A stretch of DNA of 15,650 nucleotides from Terrimesophilobacter sp036565765 (GTDB lineage Bacteria > Actinomycetota > Actinomycetes > Actinomycetales > Microbacteriaceae), in NCBI RefSeq assembly GCF_036565765.1, contig NZ_DATCXP010000248.1; one strand, written 5' to 3'. Below, one piece after another: positions 1 through 5,643 of the stretch. A program made the translations under genes and the position numbers. Position 1 is the stretch's first letter. Each line of letters starts with the position of its first letter. Below the pieces are notes generated by a model. The model ran no database searches and had not been told where the DNA came from. It saw nothing but the letters and a program-made list of their open reading frames with translations.

Positions 1-831
1 GGCGGGAGCCCCGAGACGATCCGTGCCGTCACGCGCAATGCGGTCTGGGAGCACTACCGGGCGAACTACCGTCCGCAGGACCTCGTCATCACGGTGGCCG
101 GCGCTGTCGACCACGATGAGCTGGTCGCTTCGGTTCAGACCGCGCTCACCGCAGCAGGCTGGGACCTCACGATTCCTGCCGCCCCGGTCGGACGCCGCAG
201 TCCAGATCTCGAACTCATCCGACGTGGCACCCCTCTCAGCGTCGTGCATCGGCCGATCGAGCAGGCGAACATCCTGCTCGGTGTCCCCGGCATCACGGCG
301 GCCGACGACCGGAAGAGCGCCATGGCCGTGCTCAACTCGGTGCTCGGCGGCGGGATGTCCTCACGCTTGTTCCAGGAGATCCGGGAGAAGCGTGGCCTCG
401 CCTACTCGGTGTATTCCTTCTCTCCGAGCTACTCCGACGCGGGGCTGTTCGGTCTGTACGCGGGATGTTCCCCGTCGAAGGCTGGCCAGGTCGCCGAGCT
501 GTTGCTCTCCGAGTTCCATCGCATCGCCGAGACCGGCATCAGCAACGAGGAGCTCTCCAGGGCCAATGGCCAGCTGGGCGGGGCATCCGCACTGGCGCTC
601 GAGGACTCCGACACCCGGATGTCCCGGCTCGGCCGCTCCGAAATCACGCTGGGGGAATTCTCCGACCTCGACGAATCGCTTCGCCGGCTGAGCCTCGTCA
701 CCCGTGGCGAGGTCAAGGAGCTCGCGGAGGAGCTCGTGTCGCGGCCGTTGAGCATCGCGGTCGTCGGTGCGGTGGAGGCCGCCTCATTCTCCGCGGTCAC
801 CGCCGCCGGCGGCGACGGCGGGATCGTCTGA
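1..831 (+). CDS. M16 family zinc protease, C-terminal part (5' end outside window)
   Basis: The frame is open from the first base to TGA at 829-831, giving about 276 residues of a longer protein. The segment matches the second half of M16 (pitrilysin/processing-peptidase) proteins. An early stretch with YRPQDLVITVAGAVDHDEL is the linker and strand pattern of the family, and a central REKRGLAYSVYSF segment is the conserved substrate-binding Arg/Tyr region of the C-terminal domain. The zinc-binding HxxEH motif belongs to the N-terminal domain and would lie upstream, so catalytic competence cannot be judged here. In Actinobacteria this gene (pepR in mycobacteria) usually follows pnp and precedes dapB, which fits what is downstream. 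It probably acts as a cytoplasmic peptidase. Family assignment is firm; substrate is unknown. Confidence 0.9.
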   Translation, partial: GGSPETIRAVTRNAVWEHYRANYRPQDLVITVAGAVDHDELVASVQTALTAAGWDLTIPAAPVGRRSPDLELIRRGTPLSVVHRPIEQANILLGVPGITAADDRKSAMAVLNSVLGGGMSSRLFQEIREKRGLAYSVYSFSPSYSDAGLFGLYAGCSPSKAGQVAELLLSEFHRIAETGISNEELSRANGQLGGASALALEDSDTRMSRLGRSEITLGEFSDLDESLRRLSLVTRGEVKELAEELVSRPLSIAVVGAVEAASFSAVTAAGGDGGIV

Positions 832-877
832 ATTCGGGCCGACAGGCCCGACCAATCCGGAACACTGGAGGACATCG

Positions 878-1480
878 ATGTCCCACTTCTTATACCTCGT
901 GCGCCATGGGGAGCAGCAGGACGCCGAGCACGGGCTTCCCGATGGCCCGCTGTCGGCGCGGGGGAAGCGCCAGGCGAAGGCGATCGCTCAGCGGCTCGCC
1001 GACGTTCCCTTCAGTGCGGCATGGCATTCTCCGCTTCAGCGAGCGCAGGAGACCGCGCGCATCATGACCAGGAGCATGCCGAACCTCGAGGCGAAACCAT
1101 CGGCACTCCTGTTCGACTGCATCCCCTCCGGTCCGACACCGGACATGCCTCACGCCTTCGAATCCTTCTTCGGGGGGATCACCAAGGAATCGCTCGAGGC
1201 CGGCCAGGCGCAGATGGCGGACGCCGTTGCCGAGTGGCTCGCGCCGGCCAGGGATGAGACCCACGAACTTCTCATCACCCACAACTTCGTGATCGCCTGG
1301 TTCGTCAGGGAGGTGTTCGGCGCCCCGGCCTGGCGGTGGATGGGGCTCAACCAGGCCAACTGCGGACTCACCATCATCCGGGTGCGATCGGCGAAGCCGC
1401 CGGTCCTGGTGACGCACAACGACCTCGGGCACCTTTCGCCCGAGCTGCGCACCGGACTTCCGGAGAGCCAGCCGTACTGA
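878..1480 (+). CDS. Histidine phosphatase family protein (phosphoglycerate mutase-like fold)
   Basis: A protein of 200 aa. The N-terminus LVRHGEQ carries the RHG motif with phospho-acceptor His10. The RAQETA segment near residues 55-60 holds the usual second phosphate-binding Arg, and LLITHNF supplies the second catalytic His at about 135. These are the marks of the histidine phosphatase (branch 1) superfamily, which includes phosphoglycerate mutases and many small-molecule or protein phosphatases; the substrate cannot be told from sequence. The frame extends upstream to 767, but ATG 878 is chosen because GGAGG at 867-871 lies 6 nt before it and the fold begins at once. It starts 46 nt after the protease gene, probably in the same transcript, and its stop is 1 bp from the convergent GNAT gene. 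Confidence 0.88.
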   Translation: MSHFLYLVRHGEQQDAEHGLPDGPLSARGKRQAKAIAQRLADVPFSAAWHSPLQRAQETARIMTRSMPNLEAKPSALLFDCIPSGPTPDMPHAFESFFGGITKESLEAGQAQMADAVAEWLAPARDETHELLITHNFVIAWFVREVFGAPAWRWMGLNQANCGLTIIRVRSAKPPVLVTHNDLGHLSPELRTGLPESQPY

Positions 1481-1481
1481 G

Positions 1482-1949
1482 TCAGAGCCGCTTGGAATAC
1501 CAGTTCGTCGCGTTCGGGTTGTCGTTGTACGGCGGGATGGAGCGGTAGCCGCTCGAGTGGTACAGCCCGGCAGCAGCCTTCAGGCTCGCGTTGGTGTCGA
1601 GGACTGTTTCTGCCGCCCCGAAGCCGATCGCCCGGCGCTCCAGCTCGGCGAGCAGTCTGCGTCCCACCCCGGCCCCGCGCGCTGCTGGGTCGACCCAGAG
1701 ATGCTTCACCTCGAATCGCACGGCGCCGTCCTCACCCGGCGCGATCATCCGGATGCCGCCGCAGCCGAGGGCGTCGCCGTCTTTCCTGGCCACGAGGAAC
1801 ACGCCGTGCGGTGGCGTGAACTGCTCGTCTCCCGGGAACACGATCCGGTAGCCCTGCGCCCCGGCGAAGCCGAGCTCCCGACTGTCGAAGTAGGCGTTCA
1901 GCAGCGCCGTGGCGGTGGGGTCGGAGGGAAGGGAATCTGTGAAGTCCAC
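1482..1949 (-). CDS. GNAT family N-acetyltransferase
   Basis: A protein of 155 aa with a single GNAT fold. Motif A is clear: hydrophobic strand HLWVDPAARG followed by RGAGVGRRLL (residues about 83-100), the acetyl-CoA pyrophosphate-binding loop (R/Q-x-x-G-x-G/A). A conserved C-terminal LYHSSGYR segment (about 129-136) is the usual motif B region. It should transfer an acyl group from CoA to a small amine or a protein N-terminus, but the acceptor is unknown. The start is GTG at 1949-1947 with no Shine-Dalgarno. A TAAGCT hexamer ends 6 nt before it on the minus strand, so the mRNA is probably leaderless. It is convergent with the phosphatase (stops 1 bp apart) and divergent from dapB. Confidence 0.88.
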   Translation of the reverse strand: MDFTDSLPSDPTATALLNAYFDSRELGFAGAQGYRIVFPGDEQFTPPHGVFLVARKDGDALGCGGIRMIAPGEDGAVRFEVKHLWVDPAARGAGVGRRLLAELERRAIGFGAAETVLDTNASLKAAAGLYHSSGYRSIPPYNDNPNATNWYSKRL

Positions 1950-1955
1950 GGTGCA

Positions 1956-1961
1956 AGCTTA
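1956..1961 (-). promoter_or_regulatory. -10 element of GNAT gene (leaderless)
   Basis: TAAGCT on the minus strand, 6 nt upstream of the GTG start. It fits the actinobacterial TAnnnT -10 with transcription beginning at or next to the start codon. No convincing -35 is seen at 17 nt. Confidence 0.5.
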
Positions 1962-2008
1962 TTCAGGGCGCCTCCGCAGGCCCGGCGGGACCTCGGGGAA
2001 CCAGTTGG

Positions 2009-2014
2009 TAGATT
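2009..2014 (+). promoter_or_regulatory. -10 element of dapB (leaderless)
   Basis: TAGATT followed by 6 nt (TGCCCC) and then ATG 2021. No Shine-Dalgarno is present, so a leaderless dapB mRNA is likely. The -35 region is GC-rich and not recognisable. Confidence 0.55.
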
Positions 2015-2020
2015 TGCCCC

Positions 2021-2788
2021 ATGACAACACGCGTCGCCGTCATCGGAGCGACCGGCCGGATGGGCGGGCTCGTCACACGACTCATCGACGCCTCCGACGA
2101 CTTCGAGCTCGTGGCGAGCATCGACTCACGCGGGGAGCTCTCCGACATGCTCGACGCGGATGTCGCGGTCGACGTGACGGTGCCGGCGGTGAGCCCGCGC
2201 GTCGTCGACTACGCAGTCGCGCACGGTGTGAGCGTTCTGGTCGGCACGAGCGGCTGGACGGGCGAGCGTATCGCCATGCTCGACAAGAAGATCACCGGGA
2301 ACCTCTCGGTCGGCGTCATCATCATCCCGAACTTCTCATTGGGCTCCGTGCTCGCGACGACGTTCGCGACCATGGCCGGCCGGTTCTACGACTCGATCGA
2401 GATCGTCGAATCGCACGGCGCGACCAAGATCGACTCGCCGTCCGGGACGGCCATCCGTACGGCGGAGCTCGTCGCGGCGGCGCGGGGGGACCGGGGTCCT
2501 GTGAACGCTCCGCACACCGACCAGCGGGCGCGGGGGCAGCAGGTGTCGGGGATTCCGGTACACAGCCTTCGGTTGCACGGGGTCGTCGCGAAACAGGATG
2601 TCCTGCTCGGCGGCAGCGGCGAGGTGCTCACGATCAGCCACGAGACGCTCTCGCCGACCGCCTACGAGGCCGGGATCATGCTCGCTCTTCGGGCGCTGCG
2701 CACGGCACGGGGGGTGACGGTCGGGCTCGACAAGCTGATCGACCTCGGCCTCGGCGGCCCGGTCTCCGAGCCGGCGCCGACGGTATGA
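2021..2788 (+). CDS. dapB: 4-hydroxy-tetrahydrodipicolinate reductase
   Basis: A protein of 255 aa, close to the usual length for DapB. It reduces the DapA product to tetrahydrodipicolinate with NAD(P)H in the diaminopimelate/lysine pathway, in the cytoplasm. Residues 9-15 (GATGRMG) are the dinucleotide-binding loop, VGTSGWT (74-80) is a conserved active-site stretch, and IIPNFSLG (about 101-108) is the family's NFS motif. The signature ESHGATKIDSPSGTA (130-144) keeps the first His (132), Lys136 and the PSGTA substrate loop. The second His of the usual HH pair is Gly133 here. The ATG is set by the -10 element 6 nt upstream. Its TGA overlaps the ATG of the following gene (ATGA), so the two are probably translated together. 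Confidence 0.95.
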   Translation: MTTRVAVIGATGRMGGLVTRLIDASDDFELVASIDSRGELSDMLDADVAVDVTVPAVSPRVVDYAVAHGVSVLVGTSGWTGERIAMLDKKITGNLSVGVIIIPNFSLGSVLATTFATMAGRFYDSIEIVESHGATKIDSPSGTAIRTAELVAAARGDRGPVNAPHTDQRARGQQVSGIPVHSLRLHGVVAKQDVLLGGSGEVLTISHETLSPTAYEAGIMLALRALRTARGVTVGLDKLIDLGLGGPVSEPAPTV

Positions 2789-3234
2789 GCTCCAGGGTCC
2801 TGGCCATCGTGATGGCCGCACTGCTTCTGCTCTATCTCGCACTCGTGACGCAGCTGGCGTTCCGGCTGCTCGCGGTTCCCGAGTTCGTGGCCAAAGCACT
2901 GGGCGTCGCCCTCATCGTGCTCCCGATCGTCGGGCTGTGGTCACTCGTCGTCGAGTTCCTGTTCGGGGCGCGCAGCGAACGGCTGGGGCGCGAGCTCGCC
3001 GAGGAGGGGGAACTGCCCCTCCAGGACCTTCCACGCCGTCCGAGCGGTCGCGTCGATCGCGCCGCCGCCGACGCGGCGTTCGGTCGATACCAGGCGGAGG
3101 CGGAGGCCGCCCCGGAGCGATGGCAGTCCTGGTATCGTCTCGGGCTCGCCTACGACGCGTGCGGCGACCGCCGGCGTGCCCGCGGCGCGATCCGTCAGGC
3201 GATCGCGCTCAGGCGAGGCTCGCTTCGAGGGTGA
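2785..3234 (+). CDS. Small membrane protein with TPR-like C-terminus, coupled to dapB
   Basis: A protein of 149 aa. ATG 2785 overlaps the dapB stop by 4 nt (ATGA), the reason for preferring it to the much longer open frame reaching back to 1909, which crosses dapB in another frame. Two hydrophobic segments (about residues 5-28 and 36-63) predict a hairpin in the membrane. A charged Glu/Arg-rich stretch follows, and the last 40 residues (WQSWYRLGLAYDACGD, then RRRARGAIRQAIALRR) read as a single tetratricopeptide unit. The likely topology is two membrane helices with a cytoplasmic protein-binding tail. I do not recognise a named family and assign no function. Its last 26 bp overlap the convergent osmC-type gene. 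Confidence 0.8.
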   Translation: MSSRVLAIVMAALLLLYLALVTQLAFRLLAVPEFVAKALGVALIVLPIVGLWSLVVEFLFGARSERLGRELAEEGELPLQDLPRRPSGRVDRAAADAAFGRYQAEAEAAPERWQSWYRLGLAYDACGDRRRARGAIRQAIALRRGSLRG

Positions 3235-3637
3235 TCGTGATCCCGGCCAGTGCGCGGGAGACCGGGCAGGTCTCCTTCGCCTCGGTCGCGAGGTTGTCGA
3301 AGTCCTGCGGCGTGATGCCGTCGACCTTCGCGCTCACCAGGAGATGGCTCCCGAGGATTCCGCCCTTGGCGGGATCGAACGTTACCGCTGCCGTGACCTG
3401 AAGGCTCTGCGGAGGGGTTCCGGCTTTCGCGAGGAGGCTCGAGAACTGCATCGCGAAGCAGGAAGCGTGTGCTGCGCCGAGCAGTTCCTCGGGATTCGTC
3501 CTCCCGGGCTCGCCCTCGGTGCGACCCGCCCAGGTGACGGGGAACTCCGCCGCCTCCGAGGAATCCAGGCTGATCGTCCCGCTTCCGGACATCAGGTCGC
3601 CGATCCAGAGTGTCGTTGATTCGCTCGTCAAGGCCAT
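3209..3637 (-). CDS. OsmC family peroxiredoxin
   Basis: A protein of 142 aa from the chosen start. OsmC/Ohr proteins reduce organic hydroperoxides with a Cys pair in the cytoplasm. Both are present: NPEELLGAAHASCFAMQFS holds the first (peroxidatic) Cys at about 60, and ETCPVSRAL the second at about 124. The general layout resembles the OsmC subgroup more than Ohr. Two in-frame ATGs exist, at 3643 and 3637. A GAGAGG stretch on the minus strand (3650-3645) abuts the first but lies about 7 nt from the second, so 3637 is preferred. The 3' end overlaps the convergent membrane-protein gene by 26 bp. A TAGGGT hexamer on the minus strand at 3670-3665 could be its -10. It is divergent from thyX. Confidence 0.9.
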   Translation of the reverse strand: MALTSESTTLWIGDLMSGSGTISLDSSEAAEFPVTWAGRTEGEPGRTNPEELLGAAHASCFAMQFSSLLAKAGTPPQSLQVTAAVTFDPAKGGILGSHLLVSAKVDGITPQDFDNLATEAKETCPVSRALAGITITLEASLA

Positions 3638-3664
3638 GGTCATCCCTCTCGTTGGCTTGAGGCC

Positions 3665-3670
3665 ACCCTA
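3665..3670 (-). promoter_or_regulatory. Candidate -10 element of the osmC-type gene
   Basis: TAGGGT on the minus strand, about 28 nt upstream of the preferred ATG, leaving room for a short leader that includes the GAGAGG ribosome site. The -35 is not clear. Confidence 0.4.
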
Positions 3671-3747
3671 CGACAGCGGCAACGGGCACGGGAGAGTTGT
3701 TCAGGAAACCCCAAGCGGGTCCGCGGGCACCCCGAGTGCGGCGTGGC

Positions 3748-3759
3748 CGCTCCGGAGCG
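3748..3759. promoter_or_regulatory. 12-bp perfect palindrome at the expected -35 of thyX
   Basis: CGCTCCGGAGCG is a perfect 12-bp palindrome. A -35 placed 17 nt before the thyX -10 (3774-3779) would fall at 3751-3756, inside it, so it could be an operator. GC-rich genomes produce such palindromes by chance, and no regulator is identified. Confidence 0.25.
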
Positions 3760-3773
3760 CCGGTGTGATTCGC

Positions 3774-3779
3774 TATCGT
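3774..3779 (+). promoter_or_regulatory. -10 element of thyX (leaderless)
   Basis: TATCGT followed by 7 nt and then GTG 3787. It contains the first bases of an alternative upstream GTG (3778), which argues that 3787 is the true start. No Shine-Dalgarno is present. Confidence 0.5.
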
Positions 3780-3786
3780 GAAGGCC

Positions 3787-4566
3787 GTGCCCAACGACCC
3801 AGACGACATCCGTTCCTCCGGCCCTGCGCCGACCGAGATCCAGTTCCGTTCCGACGTGACCGTCGAGCTCGTCCGGTCGAGCGCCCACGACTCCGACGTG
3901 CTGTTCGCGGCGCGCGTGTCGACCCAGGGCGAACAGACGCTCGAGGCGAGCCAGCTCGACGGCGTCGAAACCGAGCAGGATCAGAAACGCAATCGCGGCC
4001 TGATCAACTTCCTCATGCGCGACCGCCACGGTTCACCGTTCGAGCACAACTCCATGACGTTCTACGTTCAGGCGCCGATCTTCGTGTTCCGGGAGTTCAT
4101 GCGGCATCGCATCGCCTCCTACAACGAGGAGTCCGGTCGGTACCGCGAGCTGAACCCGGTGTTCTACGTCCCGTCTCCCGAGCGCAATCTCATCCAAACC
4201 GGCAAGCCGGGCGCCTACGACTTCCTGCCCGGCACCGCGGAGCAGACCGCGCTCGTCGAGCAGCAGACGCAGGACGTCTCGCGCCACGCCTACGAGGCCT
4301 ACCAGCGGATGCTCGAGGCCGGCGTCGCGCGCGAGGTCGCGAGGATCGTGCTGCCGCTCACGATCTACTCCTCGATGTACGTGACGATGAACGCGCGGTC
4401 GCTCATGAACTTCCTGAGCCTGCGTACCAAGCGGGAGGGCAGTCACTTCCCGTCGTTCCCGCAGCGCGAGATCGAGATGTGCGCCGAGCAGATGGAGGCG
4501 CACTTCGCCGAGCTCATGCCCCTGACCTATGCAGCATTCAACGGCAACGGGCGCGTCGCACCGTAA
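3787..4566 (+). CDS. thyX: FAD-dependent thymidylate synthase ThyX
   Basis: A protein of 259 aa from GTG 3787 (262 if GTG 3778 is used). ThyX methylates dUMP to dTMP with methylene-tetrahydrofolate, FAD and NADPH, and replaces or supplements ThyA. The diagnostic RHRx7S motif is present as RHRIASYNEES (residues 106-116), followed by GRYRELNPVFY, and the C-terminal NARSLMNFLSLR stretch with the dUMP-binding Arg is intact. A HGSPFEHNSMTF segment near residue 82 is the usual flavin-binding His/Glu region. The start at 3787 is preferred because a TATCGT hexamer ends 7 nt before it and overlaps the other candidate. In Actinobacteria thyX commonly stands just upstream of dapA, as here. Confidence 0.96.
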   Translation: MPNDPDDIRSSGPAPTEIQFRSDVTVELVRSSAHDSDVLFAARVSTQGEQTLEASQLDGVETEQDQKRNRGLINFLMRDRHGSPFEHNSMTFYVQAPIFVFREFMRHRIASYNEESGRYRELNPVFYVPSPERNLIQTGKPGAYDFLPGTAEQTALVEQQTQDVSRHAYEAYQRMLEAGVAREVARIVLPLTIYSSMYVTMNARSLMNFLSLRTKREGSHFPSFPQREIEMCAEQMEAHFAELMPLTYAAFNGNGRVAP

Positions 4567-4569
4567 CCT

Positions 4570-4596
4570 TCGGCAACGGCATTCGCCGGTTGCCGA
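4570..4596 (+). terminator. Hairpin between thyX and dapA
   Basis: TCGGCAAC (4570-4577) pairs with GTTGCCGA (4589-4596), and an inner GGC/GCC pair continues the stem with one bulged G around an ATTC loop. It begins 3 nt after the thyX stop and ends next to the dapA -10. No T-tract follows, so it may terminate weakly, act as an mRNA end stabiliser, or serve as an operator over the dapA -35. Confidence 0.45.
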
Positions 4597-4602
4597 TACC
4601 CT
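4597..4602 (+). promoter_or_regulatory. Candidate -10 element of dapA (leaderless)
   Basis: TACCCT followed by 7 nt and then GTG 4610. No Shine-Dalgarno is present. The -35 zone is occupied by the preceding hairpin. Confidence 0.4.
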
Positions 4603-4609
4603 GTAACCC

Positions 4610-5587
4610 GTGACTACTCGTGAGAATCCGTTCGGCCAGGTGCTCGTCGCGCTGGTGACCCCGTTCACCGCCGACGGCGAAGTCGACTGGGCCGACGTCG
4701 AGAAGCACATCGACGATGTCATCAACGATGGCGCCGACGGGATCGTCGTGAGCGGGACGACGGGGGAGACGAGCACGCTCACCGACCCGGAGAAGGTCAG
4801 GCTCGTCGAGGTCGGCAAGTCCGTCGCGGCGGGCAGGGCGAAGATCATCACCGGTGGCGGCTCGAACGAGACCGCGCACGCGATGCAGCTGTACCGGGCG
4901 AGCGAGAAGGCCGGCGCCGACGGCGTCATGATCGTGACGCCGTACTACAACAAGCCGACCCAGTCCGGCATCCTCACCCACTTCCGTCTCATCGCCGATG
5001 CCACAGACCTCCCCGTCATCCTGTACGACATTCCCGGTCGCACGGGCGTTCCGATCAGCTACGAAACCATCATCCGGGCCGCGAAGCACCCGAACATCCT
5101 CGGGATCAAGGATGCGAAGGGCGACTTCAGCCAGGTCAGTCGCGTGCTCAACCAGACCGACCTGCTGTACTTCTCCGGCGACGACGCGAATGTGCTCCCG
5201 CACCTCGCGATCGGCGCGAGCGGACTCGTCGGCGTCACGGCGAACGTCGCGGCTCGCCCTTACCGGCAGATCGTCGATGCGGTCAACGCGGGCGACCTCG
5301 CGTCCGCAACGGATGCGCACAAGCGCCTCGAGCCCCTCGTCCGCGCGATCATGACACACGTACCCGGGACGGTCGCCGCGAAGTACGTTCTGCACGGGCT
5401 CGGCAGGATCGGCTCCCCGCGGGTCCGCCTCCCCCTCGTCGGACCCGAGGACTTCGAGGCGGCCCAGATCGAGGACGACCTCGCCCTCATCGGCGACATC
5501 CCGGGCCTCGACCTCAGCAATTTCCGGCCGGACCGCAATGCCGCTGCGGGCGGCGCGCTCCCCAAAGTTGCGGGGACGACCCGCTAG
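4610..5587 (+). CDS. dapA: 4-hydroxy-tetrahydrodipicolinate synthase
   Basis: A protein of 325 aa, somewhat longer than the 290-300 aa typical of the family; the extra length is at the C-terminus. DapA condenses pyruvate with aspartate semialdehyde, the committed step to diaminopimelate and lysine. The TIM-barrel markers are all visible: VSGTTGET (47-54) with the pyruvate-binding Thr pair, TPYYNKP (110-116), LYDIPGRTG (138-146) with the catalytic Tyr139 and the GRTG loop, and GIKDAKGD (165-172) with Schiff-base Lys167. GTG 4610 is preferred because it gives the normal N-terminus (NPFGQVLVALVTPF) and follows a TACCCT hexamer by 7 nt. RNase J follows after 56 nt and may be cotranscribed. Confidence 0.96.
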   Translation: MTTRENPFGQVLVALVTPFTADGEVDWADVEKHIDDVINDGADGIVVSGTTGETSTLTDPEKVRLVEVGKSVAAGRAKIITGGGSNETAHAMQLYRASEKAGADGVMIVTPYYNKPTQSGILTHFRLIADATDLPVILYDIPGRTGVPISYETIIRAAKHPNILGIKDAKGDFSQVSRVLNQTDLLYFSGDDANVLPHLAIGASGLVGVTANVAARPYRQIVDAVNAGDLASATDAHKRLEPLVRAIMTHVPGTVAAKYVLHGLGRIGSPRVRLPLVGPEDFEAAQIEDDLALIGDIPGLDLSNFRPDRNAAAGGALPKVAGTTR

Positions 5588-5600
5588 GTAAAGCTTCAAC

Positions 5601-5634
5601 AGGAGGCTAGAGGCCTCGACAAGGCCGAGAGGCC
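5601..5634 (+). promoter_or_regulatory. Distant AGGAGG followed by a hairpin in the rnj leader
   Basis: AGGAGG at 5601-5606 is a full anti-16S match, but no start codon lies 5-12 nt downstream. Then GGCCTC (5612-5617) and GAGGCC (5629-5634) can pair over an 11-nt loop. The rnj start follows 9 nt later. A nearer, weaker GAGAGG (5627-5632) lies inside the right arm. Folding would hide the near site and bring the distant one closer to the start. Confidence 0.4.
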
Positions 5635-5643
5635 ACAAGCAGT

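Noticed and set aside
1909..2784. Long 441-codon frame running through dapB into the membrane-protein gene
   Set aside because: Its first 292 codons are an Arg/Gly-rich out-of-frame reading of dapB, typical of GC-rich shadow frames. Only the part from ATG 2785 has protein-like hydrophobic segments and a coupled start.
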